Shown: one piece after another, positions 27,035-36,255 of the stretch
Layout: every line of letters starts with the position of its first letter
Position numbering within the stretch: position 1 is the stretch's first letter
Assembly (NCBI GenBank): GCA_910575815.1
Contig: CAJTFN010000021.1
Location: 1-64,000 of the forward strand
Direction: 5' to 3'
DNA: 64,000 bases
Source: Oscillospiraceae bacterium
GTDB taxonomy: Bacteria; Bacillota; Clostridia; Oscillospirales; Oscillospiraceae
Translations under genes and position numbers: made by a program
The notes under the pieces: generated by a model
Database searches by the model: none
Told to the model about the DNA's origin: nothing
The model's input: only the letters and a program-made list of their open reading frames with translations

Positions 27035-27418
27035 TTGAAACTAATTATTTCAAATGTATCAGGCATACCCATCTATGAGCAAATTAAGCAGCAGGTCAAG
27101 GCGGCGATCCTATCTGGAGAACTGAAAGAGGACGAAGCCTTACCTTCTCTCAGAACGCTGGCAAAAGATTTGAAAATCAGCGTTCTAACGGTTACACGGG
27201 CCTACACAGAATTAGAGCAAGAGGGATTCGTCAAAAATGTTCAGGGGCGCGGCTGCTTTGTCATGGGCCGTGGCTCTGAACTGATGAGAGAGCAGCTTAT
27301 TTGTAAAGTGGAAAATGGGTTGACCGATGCAATCAAGGCGGCAAGAATCGCAGATCTTCCAAACGAAGAACTGCACCGTCTTTTAGATATTTTATTGGAG
27401 GCGAATAAAGATGACTAA
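27035..27418 (+). CDS. GntR-family regulator, YtrA subfamily
   Basis: 127 aa: an N-terminal winged helix (IPIYEQIKQQVKAAILSGEL ... LTVTRAYTELEQEGFV) and a short helical tail without ligand domain, typical of YtrA. TTG start behind AAGGTGAGA. It overlaps the ATPase gene by eight bases. YtrA proteins repress their own ABC transporter until cell-wall antibiotics appear; that role is inferred from subfamily and context. Confidence 0.88.
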   Translation: MKLIISNVSGIPIYEQIKQQVKAAILSGELKEDEALPSLRTLAKDLKISVLTVTRAYTELEQEGFVKNVQGRGCFVMGRGSELMREQLICKVENGLTDAIKAARIADLPNEELHRLLDILLEANKDD

Positions 27419-28271
27419 CTATTTAGAGGTGAAAAACCTGTCGAAATCCTTTGACAGTTTCCAGCTTCACAATATCAGCTTCACCTTGCCGAAAGGATAT
27501 ATTATGGGGCTGATCGGGCCAAACGGCTCCGGCAAGACAACCACCATCAAACTCATTCTGAATATGCTCAAGCGCAACGGCGGCGAAATCAAAATCATGG
27601 GGCTGGATAATATCGCTGACGAGCAGAAAGCAAAATCGGAACTTGGTGTTGTATTTGATACCAACTATTTCAGCGATGATTGGCAGGTAACACAGGTAGA
27701 AAAATCTATCTCCGTTTTCTATCCCAACTGGAAGTCGGAACGGTTTGCGGAGATGCTGCGGAAGTTTCACATCGCTCCCACCAAGAAAGTGAAAGAACTC
27801 TCAAAGGGGATGCAGATGAAGTTGATGCTGGCCTGTGCGTTCTCTTACGACGCAAAGCTGCTGATCCTGGACGAACCCACCAGCGGCCTCGATCCGGTTT
27901 CCAGAGATGAACTGCTGCAAATTCTCTCGGAGTATATTGAGGATGGAGAACACAGTGTACTGTTCTCTACCCATATCACCGGCGATCTGGAACGCGCTGC
28001 TGACTATATCACTTATATCAGCTATGGAGAATTGTTTTTCAGCGGCAGCAAGGATGAATTTGTCGATATGTTCCGCATTGTCAAGGGAGGAACAGAAGAG
28101 CTTACTCCTGATCTGAGAGAAAAAGCGGTCGGTGTCCGTACATTTCCCACAGGCTTTGAGGCTCTGGTCAAGACCGAGGATACGGGCGCTTTTTCCTCTT
28201 TGAGCATTGAACCGGCGACTATTGATGAAATCGTTGTATTCACGAGCAAGAAAGGTGACGATTATGAGTAA
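27411..28271 (+). CDS. ABC transporter ATP-binding protein, YtrB-like
   Basis: 286 aa. Walker A GPNGSGKTT, signature LSKGMQMK, Walker B LLILDEPTSGLD and H-loop STHI are all present. The signature LSKGMQMK and the extended C-terminal part are of the YtrB/ABC-2 export type. Encoded between the GntR regulator and the permease with overlaps on both sides, so one transcript. Confidence 0.9.
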   Translation: MTNYLEVKNLSKSFDSFQLHNISFTLPKGYIMGLIGPNGSGKTTTIKLILNMLKRNGGEIKIMGLDNIADEQKAKSELGVVFDTNYFSDDWQVTQVEKSISVFYPNWKSERFAEMLRKFHIAPTKKVKELSKGMQMKLMLACAFSYDAKLLILDEPTSGLDPVSRDELLQILSEYIEDGEHSVLFSTHITGDLERAADYITYISYGELFFSGSKDEFVDMFRIVKGGTEELTPDLREKAVGVRTFPTGFEALVKTEDTGAFSSLSIEPATIDEIVVFTSKKGDDYE

Positions 28272-28911
28272 TACATTAAAAGCAACAAAATTGGACTTTT
28301 CGCTGGTAAAGCCCTATATCAAGGTGATCGGGTTTACCATGCTTCTTCCTATCGCTTTTGCGGCCATTAACCGTTCCATCCTGACCGGCGTTTCCTTTGC
28401 CATGTGCTTTATCGCCATGACCACAGGCTACACCTTCTCGGTAACAGAAAAAAACAGCATGGAGCGTTTGTATGGGATTTTGCCCATTAAGAAAAGCGAA
28501 ATGGTAACAGGCAGGTATCTCTTTGTTCTTGCGCTGGGCGCGATGGCTCTGGTGGTTTCTCTTATCACACAGCCGATTGTGCTGCGGGCAATGGGTGAAA
28601 GTGTTGGAGCATTTGATATGATTAGTGCGGCTATCGGCGGTTTGTTCCTGTTTGCCCTTTATACCGTATTTCAAATTCCGGGCTATTACAAATATGGAGC
28701 CATCAAAGGCCGTGTGTTCATGTATATTCCTGTGGCTGGATTTTTGGCGACCTTGTTTTTCCTGCCCAAGATGCCCGCAGACAATCCCATTGTGACTACG
28801 GTTGTAAGTTCCCCGGTGCTGCTGATCGGTCTTGTGCTTGTATTGGTTGTTGTCATGTACGCTGTGTCGATCTGGTTCTCCATTCGGATTATGGAAAACA
28901 AAGAAATGTGA
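28264..28911 (+). CDS. ABC-2 type permease
   Basis: 215 aa, six hydrophobic segments (about 17-33, 38-55, 78-98, 110-135, 150-170 and 183-205). Start at 28264 overlaps the ATPase stop by eight bases and follows GAAAGGTGA. It would form the channel of the YtrBC-like transporter. Substrate unknown. Confidence 0.85.
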   Translation: MSNTLKATKLDFSLVKPYIKVIGFTMLLPIAFAAINRSILTGVSFAMCFIAMTTGYTFSVTEKNSMERLYGILPIKKSEMVTGRYLFVLALGAMALVVSLITQPIVLRAMGESVGAFDMISAAIGGLFLFALYTVFQIPGYYKYGAIKGRVFMYIPVAGFLATLFFLPKMPADNPIVTTVVSSPVLLIGLVLVLVVVMYAVSIWFSIRIMENKEM

Positions 28912-28921
28912 GGTGAGCAAT

Positions 28922-29044
28922 ATGGATTTCACAATTTTAGCGGTAGTTCTTCTGATTGGTGTCGGTATTCCTGTCCGCAACAAGCTGATCCGTAAGTATC
29001 GGGAGGAAAAAAGAAAAAAGGATGATTCTGAAAAGAGGCGTTGA
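28922..29044 (+). CDS. Small single-pass membrane protein
   Basis: 40 aa. One hydrophobic helix (FTILAVVLLIGVGIPV) followed by a strongly basic tail of Lys/Arg. GTGAGGTGAGC precedes the ATG, 10 bases after the permease stop, and it is 22 bases from the next regulator gene. Position suggests a small regulator or accessory subunit of one of the two ABC units. Confidence 0.55.
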   Translation: MDFTILAVVLLIGVGIPVRNKLIRKYREEKRKKDDSEKRR

Positions 29045-29066
29045 AGCTCTTTGAACGAGGGATAAA

Positions 29067-29735
29067 ATGAAGCAAAAAATATTGATGATAGAAGATGACC
29101 CGTTGATACGAAATGAACTGGACACCCTGCTACAAAGTAACGGCTATGAAACAGCCGCGCCGGAGGATTTTGACAATATAATTGACCAAATCAAGGCGGA
29201 ACAGCCGCACTTGATTTTGCTGGACATCAAACTGCCGGGAACCAGCGGATTTTCCCTCTGCACTCAAATTCGCACCTTCTCCCAGGTGCCGATCATCTTT
29301 GTGACAAGCTGCAACACGGATATGGACGAACTCAACAGTATCATGCTGGGCGGCGACGCCTTTATTACGAAGCCATACCATACGGCCATCCTGCTGGCGA
29401 AGATTGCCTCCCTGCTCAAGCGGGCGTACCCGGTCCAGCAAAGCGGGCAGATGGCCTGCGGAGGCGCGGTGCTGCGCCTGGAATCCAGTAGCCTGGACTA
29501 TGACGGGCAGAGTGTGGAACTGACCAAGAACGAACTGAAAATCCTATATTACCTGTTCAAAAATGCGGGGAAAATTTGCGCCCGTGGGGATCTGGTGGAG
29601 TTTTTGTGGGACAACCAGCTTTATGTGGATGATAACGCCCTGAGCGTCAACATCAACCGCATCCGGGAGAAGCTGGCAGGAATCGGACTGACCGATTTTA
29701 TCAAAACCAAGCACCGGCAGGGGTACACAATATGA
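29067..29735 (+). CDS. OmpR-family response regulator, BceR-like
   Basis: 222 aa. Receiver domain with Glu9/Asp10/Asp11, phosphorylated Asp53 (LLDIKLPG), Thr in VTSCN and Lys in ITKPYH. A winged helix ends in KTKHRQGYTI. The kinase gene overlaps by four bases. The four-gene order RR, HK, ATPase, permease is that of Bce modules, which detect and detoxify peptide antibiotics such as bacitracin. Confidence 0.9.
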   Translation: MKQKILMIEDDPLIRNELDTLLQSNGYETAAPEDFDNIIDQIKAEQPHLILLDIKLPGTSGFSLCTQIRTFSQVPIIFVTSCNTDMDELNSIMLGGDAFITKPYHTAILLAKIASLLKRAYPVQQSGQMACGGAVLRLESSSLDYDGQSVELTKNELKILYYLFKNAGKICARGDLVEFLWDNQLYVDDNALSVNINRIREKLAGIGLTDFIKTKHRQGYTI

Positions 29736-30745
29736 ACCGCAGGCGATATTGGAAAAACAGAATCCCATTCCTGCTGACCAACCTGGTCTGTATGGCGGCG
29801 CTCACCGTGTTTTTGCTGGTGTGCGGCAATTCCATCTCGGCGGTGCTTCTAATTCTCGTGGTGTGGGCGGTGGTCCTGCTGACGGGACTGTTCCTCACCT
29901 ACTGGAAGCGGAAACGGCAGATGCAGAAACTTTTAGATATAGCGGGACAGCTTTCGGAACGCTATCTCATTTCCGAAGTGATGGAGCTGCCGGAGCAGGC
30001 GGAGGATCAGGTGTACTACCAGCTTTTGAAAATGGCCGGGAAGTCCATGCTGGAGCAGATCGGGGAGGTTCGGCGGGAGCGCCTGGAATACAAGGAGTAC
30101 ATTGAGCAGTGGATTCACGAGATCAAGACACCCATTACCGCCATGAAGCTGCTGTGCGAAAATCACCGAACGGTCTGGACAAAGGAACTGCTTCAGGAAC
30201 TGGAAAAGACCAACCGTTTTACCGAACAGGCGCTTTACTATGCCCGCAGCGAACACACCGAGAAGGATTATTCAGTCCGGGAAATGTCCTTATCCCAAGT
30301 GGTGCATCAGGCGATTGCGGACAACAAATACCTGCTGCTTCAGAGTGGGGTGCGGCTGGAAGTAGAGGAAATGGAGGATACGGTTTATTCCGATGAAAAA
30401 TGGGTGCGGTTCATTCTGAACCAGTTGATTGCCAACGCAGTCAAGTATCGGTCCGGGCAGCCGGTTCTCCGCATTTCCGCCCGCAGGCAGCAGGATCAGG
30501 TGGTCCTCGTGGTGGAGGACAACGGAATCGGGATTTCCCCCGCCGACCTGCCGCGCGTTTTTGAAAAAGGCTTTACCGGACAGAATGGGCGCATGGTCCA
30601 GCAGTCCACAGGTATCGGTCTGTACCTGTGCAAACGGCTCTGTAACAAGCTGGACATCGGCATTACTGCGGAATCGTCGGGACAAGGAACTGCCATCTTC
30701 CTGGCGTTTCACATCAACTGTTTGATCCATGAAGTGCAGGGCTGA
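29732..30745 (+). CDS. Intramembrane-sensing histidine kinase, BceS-like
   Basis: 337 aa. Two helices (about 12-31 and 37-56) with a loop of only a few residues, so it cannot sense ligand itself; Bce-type kinases read the state of their ABC transporter. His129 (IHEIKTPITAM) is the phosphosite; N box NQLIANAVKY, then DNGIGIS and GIGLYLC, complete the ATPase. A perfect 10-bp hairpin overlaps its stop codon (30731-30762). Confidence 0.9.
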   Translation: MNRRRYWKNRIPFLLTNLVCMAALTVFLLVCGNSISAVLLILVVWAVVLLTGLFLTYWKRKRQMQKLLDIAGQLSERYLISEVMELPEQAEDQVYYQLLKMAGKSMLEQIGEVRRERLEYKEYIEQWIHEIKTPITAMKLLCENHRTVWTKELLQELEKTNRFTEQALYYARSEHTEKDYSVREMSLSQVVHQAIADNKYLLLQSGVRLEVEEMEDTVYSDEKWVRFILNQLIANAVKYRSGQPVLRISARRQQDQVVLVVEDNGIGISPADLPRVFEKGFTGQNGRMVQQSTGIGLYLCKRLCNKLDIGITAESSGQGTAIFLAFHINCLIHEVQG

Positions 30746-30759
30746 AAACGGTCCTGCAC

Positions 30760-30821
30760 TTCTTACATTTCTGTTAGAACTTTGTAAGAAAACTTGATAC
30801 AAACGGCGCTCACACTATTTT
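30760..30821 (+). promoter_or_regulatory. Operator and promoter of the BceAB-like genes
   Basis: Inverted repeat TTCTTACA (30760-30767) / TGTAAGAA (30783-30790), then TTGATA (30794-30799), 16-bp spacer, TATTTT (30816-30821). Bce operators lie directly upstream of the -35 in this way. The preceding perfect hairpin (30731-30762) may end the regulator transcript. Confidence 0.5.
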
Positions 30822-30848
30822 ACAATAGGAAGCAGAGGTGATATTGCT

Positions 30849-31616
30849 ATGAAAGAAGTATTGAAGCTGGAACATATCCAGAAATATTACGGGAACGGCG
30901 GGAATGTCACAAAAGCGATTCAGGACATCAGCTTTTCTGTGCAGGAGGGTGAATTCGTGGGGATCATGGGCGCGTCCGGTTCCGGCAAGACCACCCTGCT
31001 CAACTGTATTTCCACCATTGATACGGTTAGCGCGGGACATATCTATCTGGACGGAACGGATGTAACCGAGATCCACGAGAAGCAGATTGCCCGGTTTCGC
31101 CGGGAGAATCTGGGCTTTGTGTTTCAGGATTTTAACCTGCTGGACACCCTGACCATCTCCGAAAATATCGCCCTGGCGCTGACCATCAATAAGGTCCCCG
31201 CAGGCGAGATCGACGGTCGGGTGCGGGAAATGGCCGGAAAACTGAACATCACAGATATTCTGGACAAATACCCCTATCAGGTGTCTGGCGGCCAGAAGCA
31301 GCGGTGCGCCTGCGCCAGAGCCATCATCAACAATCCCAAGCTGATTTTGGCGGACGAACCCACCGGCGCACTGGACAGCCACTCATCCCAAATGCTACTC
31401 TCCACTATTCAGGGCATCAACGAAACCTTGGGGGCGACCATTCTTATGGTAACGCATGATGCCTTTTCCGCAAGCTATGCAAACCGTATTCTCTTTTTAC
31501 GGGACGGTGCGATTTTCACGGAAATCCGCAAAGGCAGCGATTCTCGTAGGACTTTCTTTAACAAGATTTTGGATGTCCTCACCATGATGGGAGGGGGAGT
31601 GAATGATGTACTCTAA
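30849..31616 (+). CDS. ABC transporter ATP-binding protein, BceA-like
   Basis: 255 aa. Walker A GASGSGKTT, signature VSGGQKQR, Walker B LILADEPTGALD and H-loop MVTHD. The C-terminal TEIRKGSDSRRTFF tail is common in BceA proteins. It overlaps the permease start by 14 bases. Confidence 0.92.
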   Translation: MKEVLKLEHIQKYYGNGGNVTKAIQDISFSVQEGEFVGIMGASGSGKTTLLNCISTIDTVSAGHIYLDGTDVTEIHEKQIARFRRENLGFVFQDFNLLDTLTISENIALALTINKVPAGEIDGRVREMAGKLNITDILDKYPYQVSGGQKQRCACARAIINNPKLILADEPTGALDSHSSQMLLSTIQGINETLGATILMVTHDAFSASYANRILFLRDGAIFTEIRKGSDSRRTFFNKILDVLTMMGGGVNDVL

Positions 31617-33570
31617 ACTGGCTTTTCGGAACATCCGCAGGAGCTTGCGGGATTATATCATCTACTTTGTAACGCTCACCCTGACGGCGGCGTTGATGTA
31701 CTCCTTCCTGGCGCTGGGGTTCTCCCCGGATATTCTCGCCATGACGGAGAATATGTCCATGCTCACCTCCGGTATCCTGATGCTGTCGGTGCTGGTCGCG
31801 CTGCTGTCCTCCTTTGTTGTGGGATACGCCATCCGGTTTATGCTGGGCCAACGGAAAAAGGAGTTTGCCGCCTACGAACTGATGGGCATGGAAGTGAAAA
31901 CGGTCCGAAACCTGTTTCTGGTGGAAAACAGCATCATCGGCGGAGCCGCCTTTTTGCTGGGGTCTCTGCTGGGAACCGCCATGTCAGGGTTACTGAATCA
32001 GGTAGTCCAGAATATTTTTGAAATTCCTCACCGCTATCAGGTCTTGTTCTCTCTCCGTGCGTTAGGGATGACCCTTTTCTTTTTCATCCTGATGTATGGA
32101 TTTGGGATGCTGCGCGCGGCAAAGGTGATCCGGCGTAGGAAAGTGATTGACCTGCTTTATGATAATCAGAAGAATGAAGAAGCCGGGTTCCAGCCCTTGC
32201 ATCGGAGCGTCCTGACCTGTCTGCTTTCCCTTGCCGCGATGGTGGCGGGAGTGATTTTGCTGGAAAAGGGATTGCACATTCAGACCAATGAAGCAATGCT
32301 GTATTGGGGTGGGGCCTGTCTACTGATCCTTGCGGGCGTTTATGAGTTGCACCGCAAAATCCCCATGCTGTTGTACCAACTGGCAAAACGAAACCCGCAC
32401 CGGAAGTACCGGGAAGAAACGCTGTTTTTCCTGGGACAGATCGGCAGGCGCATCCAATCTTCCGGGCGGACAATGGCGGTGGTGGCGATCCTGCTGACCG
32501 TTTCCCTTGCGACCATGTTTGTGGGGATGACGATGGGTGCGGGCTATAAGGCCAACATGGAGGCGTATTACCCCTATGACGCCGGTGTAGCCATTGACGC
32601 GCCGCTGACCAAGGACAGCATGGATTCCGTCCGTTCCTTTGTAGAGGAACGCTGCGAAGTGGAGGACAGCGTAACCTATTACCTGTATGCGGTTCCCAAT
32701 GAAACGATTGAAGCCTTGTCCTTGTCCGATTATAACCACCTGCGGGAGATTCTGGGGCTTTCCCCTGTGTCCATGAACAACAATGAATTTCTGGTTCACT
32801 GTGATACCTGGAACTATATGGACGGCATCCGGCAGGGCTTAGAGCAGAAGCCGGAGATCACGCTGAACGGCTGGACGCTGACGCCTGCCGAAACTCCGAT
32901 TTTGACAGAGCCGATGGAGCAGTATCAGATGGCCGGAACAAAGGGATATGTTCTGGTTCTACCGGATGAAGTGGCTTCCCGGCTGTCCGGGGAGAAAATC
33001 CGTCTGGTGATGAAACTTGAGGATAGCGGATACCCGGAACTGAAAAACGAACTCAAGCAATTCCTGAACAGCGGTAAATGGCAGCCTGACATCCAGCCCG
33101 GACAGGAATTGCCGGAACGGGTGACGATGGGGGTAACAGTAAAGGCGTGGGGCGTTGCCAATTCGCTCACCGGATTCACAACACTTTCTTTCTGCGGCCT
33201 ATATCTGAGCATTATTTTTATCATTCTTTCCTGTTCAGTGCTGGCCTTTGAGCAGCTTTCCGCTATTGACCGGAACCGGAAAAATTATGCGGTGATTGAC
33301 CGGCTGGGCGTATCGGGCCGCAGGCAGGCTTCCCTCGTCCGCAGGGAACTGTCCACCGTGTTCCTGATCCCGCTGTTTTTCCCTATCGTTCTTACGGTTC
33401 TGCTGATTGTGGGGACGCAGTTCTTTTTCGGGGAAGCAATTTTGCAGGAAGGACTGGTGCTGTTTTATGGTCTGGTCACAATCCTGCTGTTCTGCGCGAT
33501 ATATCTGACCTATTTCGGCGCCACGATGTCCCTGTTCAAACGGGTTATTTTGCGGCCTGAAATGCACTGA
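31603..33570 (+). CDS. FtsX-type permease, BceB-like
   Basis: 655 aa, shorter than the other two permeases. Ten likely helices: 19-38, 57-80, 103-128, 145-165, 200-220, 228-248 and 285-305, then a single extracellular domain of about 200 residues (about 310-520), then 535-560, 590-612 and 620-645. Ten helices with one large domain between 7 and 8 is the BceB design. It works with the ATPase in peptide-antibiotic resistance and passes the signal to the kinase; inferred from the family. Confidence 0.9.
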   Translation: MMYSKLAFRNIRRSLRDYIIYFVTLTLTAALMYSFLALGFSPDILAMTENMSMLTSGILMLSVLVALLSSFVVGYAIRFMLGQRKKEFAAYELMGMEVKTVRNLFLVENSIIGGAAFLLGSLLGTAMSGLLNQVVQNIFEIPHRYQVLFSLRALGMTLFFFILMYGFGMLRAAKVIRRRKVIDLLYDNQKNEEAGFQPLHRSVLTCLLSLAAMVAGVILLEKGLHIQTNEAMLYWGGACLLILAGVYELHRKIPMLLYQLAKRNPHRKYREETLFFLGQIGRRIQSSGRTMAVVAILLTVSLATMFVGMTMGAGYKANMEAYYPYDAGVAIDAPLTKDSMDSVRSFVEERCEVEDSVTYYLYAVPNETIEALSLSDYNHLREILGLSPVSMNNNEFLVHCDTWNYMDGIRQGLEQKPEITLNGWTLTPAETPILTEPMEQYQMAGTKGYVLVLPDEVASRLSGEKIRLVMKLEDSGYPELKNELKQFLNSGKWQPDIQPGQELPERVTMGVTVKAWGVANSLTGFTTLSFCGLYLSIIFIILSCSVLAFEQLSAIDRNRKNYAVIDRLGVSGRRQASLVRRELSTVFLIPLFFPIVLTVLLIVGTQFFFGEAILQEGLVLFYGLVTILLFCAIYLTYFGATMSLFKRVILRPEMH

Positions 33571-33636
33571 ATTTTGAATTTCTACAAAAATGAAGCAATT
33601 CGGGCTGTTTTTCTGTCGAAAGAAGTGGGCGTTAGG

Positions 33637-33653
33637 ACAATTCTGCAACAATT
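33637..33653. promoter_or_regulatory. 11-bp direct repeat downstream of the Bce module
   Basis: ACAATT at 33637-33642 and 33648-33653, period 11 bp, a variant of the repeats at 26833 and 7238. No intact gene follows, so it may be the promoter remnant of a lost gene. Confidence 0.35.
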
Positions 33654-33759
33654 CAGTTTTAGAATAAAAAAATAATAGTATTTGGATCAACTGCCATGCG
33701 GCGGTAAAGAAAAAAAGCCGTTACATAGCAGTTGTATTCATACGCCTATTTTATTTTGT

Positions 33760-33792
33760 GGCGGCTCTAAATTTGAGCCGCCGCTTCTTTTT
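33760..33792 (+). terminator. Rho-independent terminator
   Basis: GGCGGCTC (33760-33767), loop TAAATTT, GAGCCGCC (33775-33782), then GCTTCTTTTT. It ends the Bce module transcript. Confidence 0.8.
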
Positions 33793-33830
33793 GCTCAAAG
33801 GGTAACGACGACCCTACACCTTGCAATTTA

Positions 33831-33917
33831 GCATGGCGGCAACAGGAGGACGCCGCCATGCACGACAAAGTTTTTCGACATAAAACGACAATACCCGTCT
33901 TGTCAAAAAAAGCCTGA
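33831..33917 (+). promoter_or_regulatory. Hairpin with Shine-Dalgarno in loop and 19-codon ORF
   Basis: GCATGGCGGC (33831-33840) pairs perfectly with GCCGCCATGC (33852-33861). The loop contains AGGAGG, eight bases before the ATG at 33858, which lies inside the stem. The ORF encodes MHDKVFRHK...LSKKA and stops at 33917. The start codon would be buried while the ribosome site is exposed: a leader-peptide-like arrangement. Confidence 0.4.
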
Positions 33918-34347
33918 GTTTTGCCCGGATACATTATGCCCCTCCAGCGGCATTATCATGGCAGTATTTCCGGCATTATCATACTTTATTCTGCTGCGCC
34001 AATTTCCTTTTACGGGAGACTGGCGCTTTTGTTTGCTCTTTTTTAGAAAGGCATCCTGGACCTTACCATTGCCGGTCCCCACCTCCATTCGATTCACCCG
34101 TCAACCACGCCTGAATCGAAATGGAGGAAAACTATGGGAAAATGATGGTTGGACATGACTGTGTAATTTGTGTTCTTCGCAACATGAAATACTGTCATTT
34201 CTGCTCCTTTCAGCACATAAAGCGGCGTTCCCAGCCAAAGCGAGGCGGAGAACACCGCTTTTTTGTTTCATACATACCATGCTTACCTGCCGTCCATACC
34301 CATTGATTTTCTTGTGTTTTGAGAAGTATCGTTATCTAACGCCGTCT
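33918..34347. other. Non-coding stretch up to the right boundary of the inner element
   Basis: No convincing gene. A 61-codon frame (34121-34306) contains CVIC...CHFC, a possible four-Cys metal site, but lacks relatives I recognise. The last bases before 34348, read inward on the minus strand (GACGGCGTTAGATAACG), match the left boundary (GCTGGGGTAAGATAGCG) at 12 of 17 positions: an imperfect terminal inverted repeat. Confidence 0.45.
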
Positions 34348-35826
34348 TTCAACCGTCCCGGCGTACAGGAGGGACTTTCCCTGGTGGAACAGGGATTGGT
34401 TGGCACTTGGATCGTTAAAGACATGAGCAGATTCGGGAGAGATTATTTGCTTGTCGGCCAGTATACGGAGATCGTTTTTCCAAGCTACGATGTACGCTTC
34501 ATCGCCGTCAATGACGGGGTGGACAGCGCCAGAGGAACAGACGATTTTACGCCAATCCGCAACGTATTTAATGAATGGTATGTTCGGGACTCCAGCCGCA
34601 AGGTGCGGGCCGTTCTCAAGGCCAAGGCGGAACGCGGGGAACGGCTGGGCACAAGAGCGCCCTATGGCTACAAAAAGGATGATCATGACAGCAAAAAGCT
34701 GGTGGTGGATGAGGAAGCCGCCGCAGTCGTGCGCCGTATCTTCGCCATGTGCGCCGCAGGCCGTGGGCCGAGTCAGATTGCCCGAAAATTAAGCGAGGAA
34801 CAGGTTTTATGCCCCACGACCTATGCCTATCAGAAGTTTGGGGTCGGTCACGTGTCGTTGGACTTGGAAAAGCCCTGTCATTGGACAGACAGCACGATTG
34901 CGAATATGCTGGAAAACGAGCTGTATCTGGGCAATACCGTCAACATGAGATTCAGCAGCAAGTCCTACAAGGACAAGCGGAAGGTGGAACACCCCAGAGA
35001 GGAATGTCTGGTATTTGAGGGGACGCATCCCGCGCTTGTGACCCAAGAGGTCTGGGATATTGTCCAGCGGGTGCGGCAGAACAGGCGCCGCCCCACCAAG
35101 ATGAACGAGCAGAACAAGTACTCCGGGCTGGTGGTGTGCGCGGACTGCGGATCCACGATGGTGCTGCACCGGGCGCACACGATGAAGCCCACCTGGAACA
35201 ACTTCACCTGCCGCACCTACAAGAAAGAGGGGGCTGAAGTCCGCACCGCCCACTACATCCGGGAGTGTGTGCTGGACGAGGTGATCCTGGAGGATCTTAG
35301 ACGGGTGACGGCGATGGCCAGGGAACACACCAGAGAGTTCGCGGAGTACATCGGCAACAGGCAGTCCGCTGAGATCCAGCGGGAGATCCGCAGGCAGGAA
35401 CGGGAACTGACTGCTATGCGGAAACGTGGAGCAGAGCTGGATGCCATCTTCAAAAAGCTGTATGAGGATCGGGTTCTCGGCCACCTTTCAGTGGAACAGT
35501 TCCAGACGCTGTCCGGTGGCTATACGGAGGAGCAGAAAAAGCTGGCGGCAGAAATTCCCGCAAAGGAAGCGGCCATCCAGAAGCTACGGGATACGGTTTC
35601 CAGCACTGAGGGTTTCACCGCCAAGGCCAAACGCTACACCGACATTACGGAGCTGACGCCGGAGTTGCTGCGACTGTTCATCCAGAAAATCGTGGTGCAT
35701 GAGAAAAGCACCAAATGGTCGAAGAAAGCCATGCAAACCATTGAAATCCACTACAGCGACATTGGCTATATCGGCGGGGACATCCAGCAAAATAAGGAAA
35801 GTCCCCGGCAAGAAATCTCAGCGTGA
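34348..35826 (+). pseudogene. Large serine recombinase, 3' part (interrupted gene)
   Basis: From FNRPGVQEGLSL on, about 490 residues: the rest of the resolvase domain (KDMSRFGRDYL), recombinase domain, zinc ribbon (CADCGSTMVLHR ... FTCRTY), coiled coil and the terminal LFIQKIVVHEKST. It continues exactly where 16999-17187 stops. Codons before 34348 are not family-like. If the DNA between were removed, an apparently complete recombinase gene would result. It is the last gene of the outer element, the usual place for a Tn4451/Tn5397-type integrase. Confidence 0.85.
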
Positions 35827-35843
35827 TTCCTGCCGGGGTGCTT

Positions 35844-35898
35844 CCCCGAGTCGTAGATACCCCTGTCAGGGGTAGGCCAACAGCCTCGGGTCCTTTTG
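35844..35898 (+). terminator. Terminator behind recombinase, probable end of outer element
   Basis: CCCGAG (35845-35850) pairs with CTCGGG (35885-35890), with an inner TACCCCT/AGGGGTA hairpin at 35858-35874; TCCTTTTG follows. The outer element probably ends between here and about 35916, where core genes begin. Confidence 0.5.
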
Positions 35899-35916
35899 TG
35901 ATTTGAATGGGGATGG

Positions 35917-36206
35917 TCAGCCGGTTTTTCGTCCCTTTCGGTACTCCTTCCAGGAAAAGGTCAGGATGACGCCGTAGACGGCGACGACGCAGACGGTGAA
36001 AATCGTGAAAAGCACCTTATCCTCCGTGGAGACTCCACTGTTCAGCACATCGTAGACGCCATAGAGCAGGAGGCCGCAGTAGGCGGCGATGAGCCCACTG
36101 GCCAGGAGCAAACAGGGCAGTTCGATCCGCCTGTAAAACCGGGGAACTTCTTTTCCAGCAGCCGGTTGGCGATGAGCAGCAGGATCGTGAAGACCATCAC
36201 GGCCAC
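35917..36206 (-). pseudogene. Small membrane protein, frameshifted
   Basis: Two frames fit together: VAVMVFTILLLIANRLLEKKFP from a GTG at 36206 (ATG alternative at 36197), then RFYRRIELPCLLLASGLIAAY and on to 35917. The change of frame lies in a run of four C near 36143; five C would restore one protein of about 96 residues with three helices. AAGGAGGT is present but 15 bases from the GTG. It follows trkH in the same direction and may be the third gene of that operon. A sequencing error is possible. Confidence 0.5.
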
Positions 36207-36255
36207 GTTTTTCGTGAGAGTACCTCCTTATTGGCGCTCCGTTTGGCGCCGCCGG

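Noticed and set aside
34121..34306. Four-Cys zinc protein of 61 aa
   Set aside because: CxxC pairs are present and a GGAGG lies near, but the frame is in a non-coding border region and has no recognised relatives.
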